In this document: piece after piece, positions 15,247-22,453 of the stretch
Layout: the number at the start of each line of letters is the position of its first letter
Position numbering within the stretch: the first letter of the stretch is position 1
NCBI GenBank assembly: GCA_038251625.1
Contig: JBBSBE010000027.1
Span: forward strand, 1-35,067
Length of the DNA: 35,067 bases
Origin: JBBQXK01 sp038251625
GTDB lineage: Bacteria > Pseudomonadota > Alphaproteobacteria > Rhodobacterales > Rhodobacteraceae
Direction of reading: 5' to 3'
Program-made: the position numbers and the translations under genes
Notes under the pieces: model-generated
Told to the model about the DNA's origin: nothing
What the model saw: only the letters and a program-made list of their open reading frames with translations
Databases searched by the model: none

Positions 15247-15738
15247 ATGACCGATACAGAAAAGCTGACCCAGAAATTCTGGTCGTCGCTGAAATCCGAC
15301 CGCACCGTGATGCTGCGCATCGCCGATGGCAAGGATACCGCCCGGCCGATGACCGCGCAGACGCATGACGATACCGGTCACAACGTGATCTGGTTCTTCG
15401 GCGACCGCCACGAAGGGTTCGTGTCGCAGTTGACCCGTCTGCCCGTTGCGGCTGAAGTGACGCTGACTGGCAAGGGACATGACGTCTTTGCCAGCGTCGA
15501 AGGGCAGCTTTCGCTGTCTGACGATCGCGCGATGATCGACAAGCTGTGGAATCCGTTCGTTGCCGCCTGGTATGAGGAAGGCAAGGACGACCCGCGCCTT
15601 GCCCTTTTGCGGTTCGAACCCGGCCCGGCGACGATCTGGATGGGTGGTTCCGATATCCTTGCCGGCGTGAAGGCCATCCTGGGGATGGATCTTCAGGACG
15701 ACTACAAGGACCAGATGACCCGCACGCGTCTGGGCTAA
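15247..15738 (+). CDS. PPOX-fold general stress protein (pyridoxamine oxidase-like, COG3871 type)
   Basis: A 163-residue split-barrel flavin-binding protein of the pyridoxamine 5'-phosphate oxidase-like superfamily. It resembles general stress protein 26: an N-terminal helix with KFWSSLKSDRTVML, the central DDTGHNVIWFFGDRHEGFVSQL, a FASVEGQLSLSDDRAMIDKLWNPFVAAWY segment and the C-terminal LLRFEPGPATIWMGGS. Members bind FMN, FAD or F420 and their reactions are mostly unknown. The start is supported by AAAGGAAACGCA before the ATG. It lies downstream of the ClpP-like gene but behind a hairpin. Its stop overlaps the stop of the convergent RidA-family gene within CTAA. Confidence 0.85.
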   Translation: MTDTEKLTQKFWSSLKSDRTVMLRIADGKDTARPMTAQTHDDTGHNVIWFFGDRHEGFVSQLTRLPVAAEVTLTGKGHDVFASVEGQLSLSDDRAMIDKLWNPFVAAWYEEGKDDPRLALLRFEPGPATIWMGGSDILAGVKAILGMDLQDDYKDQMTRTRLG

Positions 15739-16220
15739 TCATCCACTTCGACGGTCGCCCAGGTTTCGAAGCAGACACCACCGGCCAGCGCCATAACCCC
15801 GATGGTGGCGCGGCCGCCAAGGCCGCGCTCGGGGCCAAGCACGTCAACCAGCAGGTCTGACAGGCCAGAGGAAACCTTGTGCACATCGGCAAAGTCAGGC
15901 GTGCAGACCACGAAGTTGAGCGTTCGCACGATGCAGCGCACGCGATCAAGCGATCCCACCGCCTGACGGATACCGCCAAGCACGTTGATGCCGGTTTGCC
16001 GCGCGGCGGCGTATCCCTGCTCAACGGTAAGATCCGCACCAAGGCGGCCCTTGTGGGTGATATCAGTGCCCACCTGAGCGACGTGGCCTGACAGAAACAG
16101 AAGGCTTCCAACCCGGTGGTAGGGCTTCATCGTGCCGTAATCGGCGCCGTAATACCCGTCCCGGTCGAAATCCGGCAGGTCGAGGCCCATGGCGATGGCG
16201 ATGGCTTCCGGGCTTGGCAT
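15735..16220 (-). CDS. RidA/YjgF-family protein
   Basis: A 161-residue member of the RidA (YjgF/YER057c/UK114) superfamily. Classical RidA hydrolyses reactive enamine/imine intermediates made by PLP enzymes. Visible are LLFLSGHVAQVG, the trimer-core helix EQGYAAARQTGINVLGGI, VRCIVRTLNFVVCTPDF and the ending GLGGRATIGVMALAGGVCFETWATVEVDD, split here across adjoining blocks. It is about 35 residues longer at the N-terminus than canonical RidA, and the usual active-site arginine context is not clearly present, so it may belong to a divergent subgroup. The start at 16220 has a very strong site (AAAGGAGAAGCGG). It is divergent from the Old Yellow Enzyme gene. Confidence 0.87.
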   Translation of the reverse strand: MPSPEAIAIAMGLDLPDFDRDGYYGADYGTMKPYHRVGSLLFLSGHVAQVGTDITHKGRLGADLTVEQGYAAARQTGINVLGGIRQAVGSLDRVRCIVRTLNFVVCTPDFADVHKVSSGLSDLLVDVLGPERGLGGRATIGVMALAGGVCFETWATVEVDD

Positions 16221-16221
16221 C

Positions 16222-16421
16222 CGCTTCTCCTTTGCTGGCGCAATCTGGGGCAGGCCCAATCTGGCGCGGCGGGCGCGCAGTTGTCGAGCCTGTTCGGTGC
16301 GCCGACGCAGACCGGCGTTGCGCTTTCGGGCAGTATCAATCCGACCCCCGGTACTTACATCAACCCTGCCACGGTGCGCATCCTTCCGGGGCGCATCCAA
16401 ACGGAAAAGGACATACCATGA
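16222..16421 (+). other. Orphan open frame upstream of the Old Yellow Enzyme gene (gene remnant or leader?)
   Basis: This 200-base spacer contains an open frame that reads like the end of a real protein (for example ALSGSINPTPGTYINPATV), with a clear preference for G or C at third positions, and it stops in the TGA that overlaps the ATG at 16418 (ATGA). No convincing start codon or ribosome-binding site lies in the spacer; an in-frame TTG near 16278 would give about 46 residues. Upstream, the frame runs antisense into the RidA-family gene. It could be a truncated gene, a translated leader or chance. Both divergent promoters must also lie here. Confidence 0.3.
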
Positions 16422-17515
16422 CCGATCAGACGCTGTTCTCGCCCCTCAAGGTCGGTGCATTTGCGCTGCCCAACCGCATCGTGATGGCGCCGCTGACGCG
16501 CAACCGCGCGCGGGCCGAAGATGACACGCCCTACGAGATTCATGCCACCTATTATGCCCAGCGGGCAACGGCGGGCCTCTTGATCACCGAAGCATCGCAG
16601 ATCTCGCCCGAGGGCAAGGGTTACGCCTGGACGCCGGGCATCTACAGCCCCGCGCAGGTGGCCGGTTGGAAGAAGGTCACGCAAGCCGTACATGCGGCGG
16701 GCGGGCGCATCGTGATCCAGCTTTGGCACGTGGGCCGGGTGTCGCACACCAGCCTTCAGGTGGATGGTGCGGCGCCTGTGGCCCCTTCGGCGATCGCGGC
16801 CGGGGGCAAGACGTTTGACGGCAAGGGTTTTGTCGAAACCTCCACGCCACGCGCGCTGGAGACGGCCGAGATTGCCCGCGTTCTGGATGATTATCGCCAC
16901 GCCACACGCTCAGCCCGCGAGGCGGGGTTTGATGGCGTGGAGATTCACGCGGCCAACGGCTATCTGATCCACCAGTTTCTGGCGGACGGATCGAACAAGC
17001 GCACCGATGCCTATGGCGGCAGCCTTGAAAACCGGGTTCGCTTCCTGACCGAAGTGATAGGCGCGGTGGTCGGCGAATGGGATGCGGGCCATGTGGGGAT
17101 CCGCCTCAGCCCCTTCTCGAACGCCAATGGCGTGACCGACAGCGATCCGATGGCCACCTTTGGTCTGGCCGTGGACCGGATCAACGATGCGGGGCTCGCG
17201 TATCTGCACATGGTGGAGGGGCAGACGGGCGGCTTGCGCGATCTGGCGCCCGGCCTCAGCATCGCGGCGCTGCGCAAGCGGTTCGCGGGCGTCTACATGG
17301 CCAACAACGGATACGACCGGAAACTGGCGATGGAGGCTGTGGCCTCGGGAGCCGCCGACCTGATCGCGTTTGGCAAGCCCTACATCGCCAACCCTGATCT
17401 GGTAGCGCGTCTGCGCCGCGATGCACCGCTGAACACCCCCGACCAATCGACCTTCTATGGCGGCGGCGAAAAGGGCTACACCGACTATCCGACGCTGGCG
17501 GAAGCCGACGCCTGA
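16418..17515 (+). CDS. Old Yellow Enzyme-family alkene/N-ethylmaleimide reductase
   Basis: A 365-residue FMN-dependent TIM-barrel reductase close to NemA and plant OPR enzymes. It has the N-terminal LPNRIVMAPLTRNRA, the FMN-contacting region LLITEASQISPEGKGY (54-69), QLWHVGR (101-107), the substrate-binding His177/Asn180 pair with Tyr182 in EIHAANGYL, and FLADGSNKRTDAYGGS with the barrel strand GIRLSPF. The family reduces activated C=C bonds, nitro esters and electrophiles with NADPH, often as a detoxifying response. The ATG at 16418 has AAAAGGACATACC before it. The longer frame from 16214 has no support. Two hairpins follow before the next gene. No TetR/NemR-type regulator is adjacent. Confidence 0.93.
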   Translation: MTDQTLFSPLKVGAFALPNRIVMAPLTRNRARAEDDTPYEIHATYYAQRATAGLLITEASQISPEGKGYAWTPGIYSPAQVAGWKKVTQAVHAAGGRIVIQLWHVGRVSHTSLQVDGAAPVAPSAIAAGGKTFDGKGFVETSTPRALETAEIARVLDDYRHATRSAREAGFDGVEIHAANGYLIHQFLADGSNKRTDAYGGSLENRVRFLTEVIGAVVGEWDAGHVGIRLSPFSNANGVTDSDPMATFGLAVDRINDAGLAYLHMVEGQTGGLRDLAPGLSIAALRKRFAGVYMANNGYDRKLAMEAVASGAADLIAFGKPYIANPDLVARLRRDAPLNTPDQSTFYGGGEKGYTDYPTLAEADA

Positions 17516-17520
17516 GGCGC

Positions 17521-17550
17521 CCTTGGGGGCAAGCGCCCTTTCCCCCAAGG
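17521..17550 (+). terminator. Hairpin after the Old Yellow Enzyme gene
   Basis: CCTTGGGGG (17521-17529) pairs perfectly with CCCCCAAGG (17542-17550) around a 12-base loop, 5 bases after the stop codon. It is a probable terminator by position and strength; no T-run follows, and a second inverted repeat starts 4 bases later. Confidence 0.5.
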
Positions 17551-17554
17551 CACA

Positions 17555-17601
17555 TTTCGGGCATGACGGGGCCAAAACCAAAGGAACCGTCATGCCCGAA
17601 A
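17555..17601 (+). promoter_or_regulatory. Perfect 15-bp inverted repeat burying the start codon of the NYN gene
   Basis: TTTCGGGCATGACGG (17555-17569) is the exact reverse complement of CCGTCATGCCCGAAA (17587-17601). The right arm contains the ATG at 17592 and the first three codons. The 17-base loop contains the ribosome-binding site AAAGGAA. In RNA this would form a hairpin with the start codon paired and the ribosome-binding site in the loop; in DNA it could be a large operator. An out-of-frame ATG in the left arm opens a 21-codon frame that overlaps the gene start. Confidence 0.6.
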
Positions 17602-18353
17602 CCCGCGCCCCCCGTCTTTGCGTCCTGATCGACGCCGACAATGTGCCCGCCGGTTACGCCGAAGCGATCTTTGAAGAGATCGCGGCCTTGGGTGAAGCGA
17701 GCGTGCGACGCATCTTCGGCGACTGGTCGGCGCAGCGTCTTGGCGGCTGGGCGCGCAAGGTGGCGGCGCTGGGGATGGTGGCGGATCAGCAATTTTCCAA
17801 CACCAAGGGCAAGAACGCGTCTGACATCGGCCTTGTGATCGCGGCGATGGATTTCCTGCATTCGGGCCTTTTCGACGGGTTCGTCCTGGTCAGTTCCGAC
17901 AGCGATTTTACCCGTCTGGCCGCACGCATCCGCGAGCAGGGCCTCGATGTCTATGGCATCGGCGAAAAGAAGACGCCCGAGGCCTTCCGGATGGCCTGCA
18001 AGCGCTTCATCTACGTCGAGAACCTTGCGACGAACGAAGATTTGAGAGAGGCGCCACGCGCCGTGGAGCCTGTGGCCGATCCGGCACCGCGTACCGACCC
18101 TGCCCCCCGGTCCGGCACAAAGGAGCCGCCCGCCAAGGCCATCCCCCTGATCATCGCCGCAATGCGCGCGATCGACCCCGAGGGCGAATGGTATTCGCTG
18201 GGCCAGATCGGGCAATACATCACCCAAGGCAGCCCCGATTTCGATACCCGCACCTATGGCAGCGCAAAACTGTCCGACCTTGTGCGCAAGATCAGCCGCT
18301 TCGAGGTGAAGCCCGGGCCGGGTGGTCAGCTTCTGGCGCGGGATGTCGCCTGA
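17592..18353 (+). CDS. NYN-domain (LabA/DUF88-type) protein with C-terminal LOTUS/OST-HTH domain
   Basis: A 253-residue two-domain protein. The N-terminal NYN domain (about 8-146) is a PIN-like nuclease fold with the acidic residues Asp14 and Asp16 (LIDADN), Asp78 (NASDIGLV) and Asp103/Asp105 (VSSDSDF). A Pro-rich linker (155-182) leads to a LOTUS/OST-HTH-like domain (about 183-250; DPEGEWYSLGQIGQYI, FDTRTYGSAKLSDLVRK, FEV). The same pairing occurs in eukaryotic MARF1-type and many bacterial proteins and suggests an RNA-binding ribonuclease, but bacterial members are mostly uncharacterised. Its start codon lies in a perfect hairpin. A small hydrolase gene starts 6 bases after its stop, so they form an operon. 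Nuclease activity is inferred from the retained acidic residues. Confidence 0.9.
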   Translation: MPETRAPRLCVLIDADNVPAGYAEAIFEEIAALGEASVRRIFGDWSAQRLGGWARKVAALGMVADQQFSNTKGKNASDIGLVIAAMDFLHSGLFDGFVLVSSDSDFTRLAARIREQGLDVYGIGEKKTPEAFRMACKRFIYVENLATNEDLREAPRAVEPVADPAPRTDPAPRSGTKEPPAKAIPLIIAAMRAIDPEGEWYSLGQIGQYITQGSPDFDTRTYGSAKLSDLVRKISRFEVKPGPGGQLLARDVA

Positions 18354-18359
18354 ACGGTG

Positions 18360-19232
18360 ATGACCGATCCCCTCCGCCTTCTCGACACGCCCCAGCACCG
18401 GATGACATGGCATGGCCAGCCCGGTGGAGCCACGACGCTGGTAATCAGCTTCAACCCGATGAAGATCGGCTTGGCGGACATGGGCTTTGCCAGCGATTTC
18501 ATCCTGCGGTTGGGGCATGACCACGTGTTCGTTGCCGAAGGCGCGGGCAGCTTTTACCAGCACCTGACCCTGGCCGATTTTGCCGCCGCTCTGGCGCCGC
18601 TTGCCGGGCGCTACGACAGAGTGTTTCTGTACGGATCAAGCCTTGGGGGATACGCCGCGCTTTTCTTCGCACGCGCGGCGGAAGGTACGGCAGTGGCGCT
18701 GTCGCCGCGCCTTCCGATCCATCCCTACATGGCGCGGCACACGCAAAGGCCCTTGTCAGGCCAGCCCGTGCTGCACCCGCCACTTTCCGCCGTGGCCGAT
18801 CCCGCCGCGCGCCCGGTTGTGATCTACGACCCGCGCGATGCGGCCGATGCCGATTTCGTGACGACGCTTGTGGAGCCGGCATATCCGCAGGCCCGGTCTT
18901 GCCACCTGCCGGGCGCAGGACACCGGGTCGCCCGGCTATTGGCATATCAGCGGGTGCTCAAGCCCATGATGGCCGAGATTTTCTGCACCAACGAAGTGCC
19001 CGCCATCGCCTTTGACCCCGCCAATCGCCCGCGCCGCCACCTGTCTTTGGCGCAGGCGGCGCTGGCCGGGGGCGATCTGGTGACGGCGGGCAAGTATCTG
19101 GCCAAGGTGGCACGCGAACCGTCGACCGCCGGATTTGCCGAGGCGCGCCGGGCGTGGGAGGCAGCCACGGGCCACCGGATGCGCGTGAAAACCGATCCGG
19201 ACCGCAAACGCCCCGACCGGGACGACACCTGA
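18360..19232 (+). CDS. Small alpha/beta-hydrolase-like protein, operon partner of the NYN gene
   Basis: A 290-residue protein with a recognisable serine-hydrolase elbow, YGSSLGGYAAL, with Ser94. A possible acid (Asp157 or Asp160 in VIYDPRDAADADF) and His188 in LPGAGHRVARLL follow at the right spacing for an alpha/beta hydrolase triad. Residues about 215-265 form a helical repeat-like end (HLSLAQAALAGGDLVTAGKYLAKVAR), resembling a tetratricopeptide hairpin. The C-terminus is highly charged. I do not recognise the subfamily or substrate. The ATG at 18360 lies 6 bases after the NYN stop; a GTG at 18357 is also possible. The close spacing suggests a shared function with the NYN protein, which is inference only. 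Confidence 0.75.
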   Translation: MTDPLRLLDTPQHRMTWHGQPGGATTLVISFNPMKIGLADMGFASDFILRLGHDHVFVAEGAGSFYQHLTLADFAAALAPLAGRYDRVFLYGSSLGGYAALFFARAAEGTAVALSPRLPIHPYMARHTQRPLSGQPVLHPPLSAVADPAARPVVIYDPRDAADADFVTTLVEPAYPQARSCHLPGAGHRVARLLAYQRVLKPMMAEIFCTNEVPAIAFDPANRPRRHLSLAQAALAGGDLVTAGKYLAKVAREPSTAGFAEARRAWEAATGHRMRVKTDPDRKRPDRDDT

Positions 19233-19234
19233 AC

Positions 19235-19269
19235 GCCGCGAGGCCGATTGCATTCTGCCCCCTCGCGGC
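19235..19269 (+). terminator. 9-bp inverted repeat after the NYN operon, around a promoter-like box
   Basis: GCCGCGAGG (19235-19243) is the exact reverse complement of CCTCGCGGC (19261-19269); it begins 2 bases after the hydrolase stop. The 17-base loop contains TTGCAT, which with TATCTC at 19271-19276 makes a sigma-70-like pair at 17-base spacing ahead of accD. It may be a terminator for the upstream operon, an operator on the accD promoter, or both. Confidence 0.4.
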
Positions 19270-19309
19270 TTATCTCGTGCCCCGACCGAGGCCGGAGGCG
19301 CCGTCTGCA

Positions 19310-20242
19310 ATGAACTGGATCTCCAACTACGTCCGCCCAAAGATCAACTCGCTCTTCTCGCGCAGGGAAGTGCCCGAGAATTTGTGGACGAAATGCCCCG
19401 AATGCGGAACGATGCTGTTTCACCGCGAACTCAGCGACAATCTGAACGTCTGTACCTCCTGCGATCACCATATGGCGATCACCCCGCGCGAACGGTTTGC
19501 GGCACTATTCGATGCAGGCGTGTTCACGGAAGTGAAGGTACCAGAGCCGCTGGCAGATCCCTTGGTCTTCCGCGACCAGAAGAAGTACCCCGAACGGCTG
19601 AAGGCCGCACAAAAGGCGACCGGCACCAAGGATGCGATGGTGGTGGCAGAGGGTGAAATCCTGCACACCCCCGTTGTTGTGGCAGCGCAGGACTTTGCCT
19701 TCATGGCCGGCTCGATGGGCATGTTTGTGGGCAACGCGATCCTCGCCGCCGCAGAGCGTGCGATCAAGCTGAAGCGCCCCTTGGTGCTTTTCGCTGCCGC
19801 TGGTGGGGCCCGGATGCAGGAAGGTATTCTCAGCCTGATGCAGATGCCGCGCACCACGGTTGCTGTGCAGATGCTGAAGGAAGCGGGGCTTCCCTATGTC
19901 GTGGTGCTGACGCATCCCACCACGGGCGGGGTGACGGCCAGCTATGCGATGCTGGGTGACGTGCAGATCGCCGAGCCGAACGCGCTGATCTGCTTTGCAG
20001 GCCCCCGCGTGATCGAGCAGACGATCCGCGAAAAGCTGCCCGAAGGGTTTCAGCGGGCCGAATACCTGCTGGATCACGGGATGCTCGACCGCGTGACCCA
20101 CCGCAAGAACATGCGTGACGAGCTGGCCACCGTGTTGCGGATGCTGCTTCGGCTGCCGCCCGCCATCCGGGGCGAACTGCCCGCGCCAGAGGATGCGCCT
20201 GTCCTTGTTGCGCCCACGCCGACCGAGGCTGCTAAGGCGTGA
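19310..20242 (+). CDS. accD: Acetyl-CoA carboxylase carboxyltransferase subunit beta
   Basis: A 310-residue beta subunit of the carboxyltransferase that moves the carboxyl group from biotin to acetyl-CoA to form malonyl-CoA, the first step of fatty-acid synthesis. It works with AccA, AccB and AccC, which are not in this window. The N-terminal zinc ribbon is complete: Cys29, Cys32, Cys48 and Cys51 in TKCPECGTM and LNVCTSCDHH. The crotonase-fold body shows GGARMQEGILSLMQM and VLTHPTTGGVTASYAMLGD, which form the acyl-CoA oxyanion region. The ATG at 19310 gives the standard MNWISNYVRPKI start. Its stop overlaps the GTG of folC (GTGA), the familiar accD-folC arrangement. Confidence 0.97.
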   Translation: MNWISNYVRPKINSLFSRREVPENLWTKCPECGTMLFHRELSDNLNVCTSCDHHMAITPRERFAALFDAGVFTEVKVPEPLADPLVFRDQKKYPERLKAAQKATGTKDAMVVAEGEILHTPVVVAAQDFAFMAGSMGMFVGNAILAAAERAIKLKRPLVLFAAAGGARMQEGILSLMQMPRTTVAVQMLKEAGLPYVVVLTHPTTGGVTASYAMLGDVQIAEPNALICFAGPRVIEQTIREKLPEGFQRAEYLLDHGMLDRVTHRKNMRDELATVLRMLLRLPPAIRGELPAPEDAPVLVAPTPTEAAKA

Positions 20243-21507
20243 CCACCCCCTCTGACGCCATCCTGCAAAGGATGATGACCCTGCACCCCAAGGTCATCGA
20301 CCTCACGCTTGACCGCATGCATCGGCTGCTGGCCGCGCTTGGGCACCCCGAACGGAACCTGCCGCCGATCATTCATGTGGCCGGCACCAACGGCAAGGGA
20401 TCGACACAGGCGATGATCCGCGCGGGGCTGGAGGGTGCGGGCAAGACAGTGCACGCCTATACCTCGCCCCACCTTGCGCGCTTTCACGAACGCATCCGCC
20501 TGGCGGGCCGCCTGATCGCCGAGGATCAATTGACCGCGCTTCTGGACGAATGCACGGCGGCGAATGCCGGTGCCCCGATCACCTTCTTCGAGATCACGAC
20601 GGCGGCGGCGTTTCTGGCCTTTGCGCGCACGCCTGCCGACTGGTTGCTTTTGGAAGTGGGCCTTGGCGGGCGGCTCGACGCGACCAACGTGGTGGATCCG
20701 GTGCTGTCGGTGATTACCCCCGTCAGCTATGACCACCAGCAATATCTGGGGGATACGATCCCCGAGATTGCGGGCGAAAAGGCCGGTATCCTGAAGCGCC
20801 GCGTTCCAGCGGTGATCGGCCCTCAATTGCCCGAAGCGCTTGAGGTGATCGAGGCGCGCGCTGCACGGCTTGGGGCATCTCTGATGATCCACCGCCAGCA
20901 CTGGCACTGCTTTGCCGACCGGGGGCGGATGGTGTTTCAAGATGAACACGGGCTTCTGGATCTGCCGCGCCCCAACCTTCCCGGCCCCCACCAGATTGAC
21001 AACGCGGGCGCAGCACTGATGGCGCTCCGTCATCTGGGGTTCGGCGAGGGCCCCTGCGAAGCGGCGGTGACGCGCGCCGAATGGCCTGCCCGTATGCAGC
21101 GCCTGCGCCACGGGCCGCTGGTGGAGGCCGCCCCGCAGGTGGAGCTTTGGCTCGACGGTGGCCACAACCCGGCGGGGGGGGAGGCGCTGGCCGCCACACT
21201 GGCCGAAATGCCGCCGCGCCCCACGCATGCGATCTGCGGGATGCTGAACACCAAGGATGTGACGGGCTACATGCGCCCGCTCTCCCCCCACCTTGCCGGC
21301 CTTTCCGCCGTGTCGATCCCCGGTGAGGCCAATACCCTGCCCGCAAGCACCACCGCCGCTGCGGCACGTGGCGCGGGGATAGAGGCGGTCGAGGCCGAAA
21401 GTGTAGGCGCGGCCCTTGCCGCCATCGCAGCGGGCAACCCATCCGCCCGCGTGCTTATCTGCGGATCGCTCTACCTGGCCGGGTCTGTCCTGCGCGAGAA
21501 CGGCTAG
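20239..21507 (+). CDS. folC: Bifunctional dihydrofolate synthase/folylpolyglutamate synthase
   Basis: A 422-residue Mur-ligase-type ATP enzyme that adds glutamate to dihydropteroate and extends polyglutamate tails on folates. It has the P-loop HVAGTNGKGST (46-56), the YTSPHLARFHERIR signature, FFEITTAAAFLAFA, GLGGRLDATNVVDP and the C-terminal LDGGHNPAG motif. It begins with GTG, overlapping the accD stop by 4 bases, so it is translationally coupled to accD. Its TAG stop is the plus-strand reading of a CTAG shared with the stop of the convergent thioesterase gene. Confidence 0.96.
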   Translation: MTTPSDAILQRMMTLHPKVIDLTLDRMHRLLAALGHPERNLPPIIHVAGTNGKGSTQAMIRAGLEGAGKTVHAYTSPHLARFHERIRLAGRLIAEDQLTALLDECTAANAGAPITFFEITTAAAFLAFARTPADWLLLEVGLGGRLDATNVVDPVLSVITPVSYDHQQYLGDTIPEIAGEKAGILKRRVPAVIGPQLPEALEVIEARAARLGASLMIHRQHWHCFADRGRMVFQDEHGLLDLPRPNLPGPHQIDNAGAALMALRHLGFGEGPCEAAVTRAEWPARMQRLRHGPLVEAAPQVELWLDGGHNPAGGEALAATLAEMPPRPTHAICGMLNTKDVTGYMRPLSPHLAGLSAVSIPGEANTLPASTTAAAARGAGIEAVEAESVGAALAAIAAGNPSARVLICGSLYLAGSVLRENG

Positions 21508-22037
21508 GCGCCCTGCGGCGGCCAGGGCCGTTCGCCCTCTGCCGCGATCCAGGATTGAACCCATTGGGGCAGGGCCGGGCTTTCCACCGGCTGGCCCAAA
21601 GCCTCCATCACCCGGGCGGGCGCCACGATGCCCGCGTTCGAGGTGACGGCGGTACGCAAGACCATATGGCTGGTGCATTCACCATCCTTCCACATGCTTT
21701 GCTCCATGTAGACGAACCGGTGATCCCAGCCGATGCAGCGCGACACCATGGTGAGGCGGTCGAACATCTGCACCCGGCGGCGATAGCGGCAGGTGTTGCC
21801 CGCGACCGTAAGGCCCCAGCCGTTCGGGCCCAGCACCTTGATCAGCCCGGTACGGATCGCCATCGGCACCCGCCCAAGATCGTAAAGCGTCAGCGTGCGG
21901 CCGTTGTTCAACTCGCGCCATGGGTCGATGTCCCAGGGCAGGCAGGTATGGGTGGATACATGCGTGCCGGTGATCGGCAAGGGGGCCATGCGGCGAACGG
22001 CCAGAAACTCGATCGCAAGGCGCAGGAACGGATACAT
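21504..22037 (-). CDS. Hotdog-fold acyl-CoA thioesterase family protein
   Basis: A 177-residue protein resembling the 4HBT/FadM group of hotdog thioesterases, which hydrolyse acyl-CoA esters. The conserved region is THVSTHTCLPWDIDP then WRELNNGRTLTLYDLGRV (about 26-58), the helix-and-loop that carries the active-site Asp/Asn in related proteins. It is followed by the strands RRRVQMFDRLTMVSRCIGWDHRFVYMEQ. The first 17 residues are partly hydrophobic and may be an amphipathic or membrane-contacting helix. The ATG at 22037 has AGAAGGAGCCGCCG upstream; the longer frame to 22163 would run into the divergent spacer and is rejected. It converges with folC through a shared CTAG stop. Confidence 0.82.
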   Translation of the reverse strand: MYPFLRLAIEFLAVRRMAPLPITGTHVSTHTCLPWDIDPWRELNNGRTLTLYDLGRVPMAIRTGLIKVLGPNGWGLTVAGNTCRYRRRVQMFDRLTMVSRCIGWDHRFVYMEQSMWKDGECTSHMVLRTAVTSNAGIVAPARVMEALGQPVESPALPQWVQSWIAAEGERPWPPQGA

Positions 22038-22165
22038 CGGCGGCTCCTTCTGTCGCCGTCTCGTCGCCCGGCATCGCGGCGCCGTCAAGTGCGGTGCGGC
22101 GGAACGGGTGTTGCCGGGGGGAACAGATCGGGTTAGCTCTGCCTCAGCCATCAGCGGAGCCACCC

Positions 22166-22453
22166 ATGACCTCGATCCTGCAAATCCTGCTTCTGATCCT
22201 TAATGTGGTGCAGTTCATCATCATCGCCCACATCATCATGTCGTGGCTCATCAACTTTCAGGTGCTGAACCTCCGCCAGCCACTGGTTGCGCAACTGTGG
22301 GACGGGTTGAACCGCCTGCTCGACCCGATTTACAGCCGGGTGCGCCGCCTTCTGCCGCCCTTGGGCGGGGTCGACCTCGCCCCCCTTATCGTGCTGATCG
22401 CGATCTACGCCCTCCGCATCGTGATCCAGAACAACGCCTACGCTTTCGCGTGA
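22166..22453 (+). CDS. YggT-family membrane protein
   Basis: A 95-residue protein with two hydrophobic segments: SILQILLLILNVVQFIIIAH and the C-terminal LAPLIVLIAIYALRIVI. Between them is the family signature region WLINFQVLN, LLDPIYSRVRRLLPP and GGVDLAP. YggT proteins are inner-membrane proteins of unclear function, linked in some organisms to osmotic stress, division or pigment/thylakoid organisation. The start is supported by GGAG 7 bases before the ATG, which removes the longer frame from 22094. It is 65 bases upstream of recQ and divergent from the thioesterase gene across a 128-base spacer in which I see no clear element. Confidence 0.92.
   Translation: MTSILQILLLILNVVQFIIIAHIIMSWLINFQVLNLRQPLVAQLWDGLNRLLDPIYSRVRRLLPPLGGVDLAPLIVLIAIYALRIVIQNNAYAFA

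Noticed and set aside
20074..21678. 534-codon minus-strand frame opposite folC and the end of accD
   Set aside because: Shadow of folC; the translation is Arg/Gly/His-rich and without motifs, and both genes on the other strand are certain.
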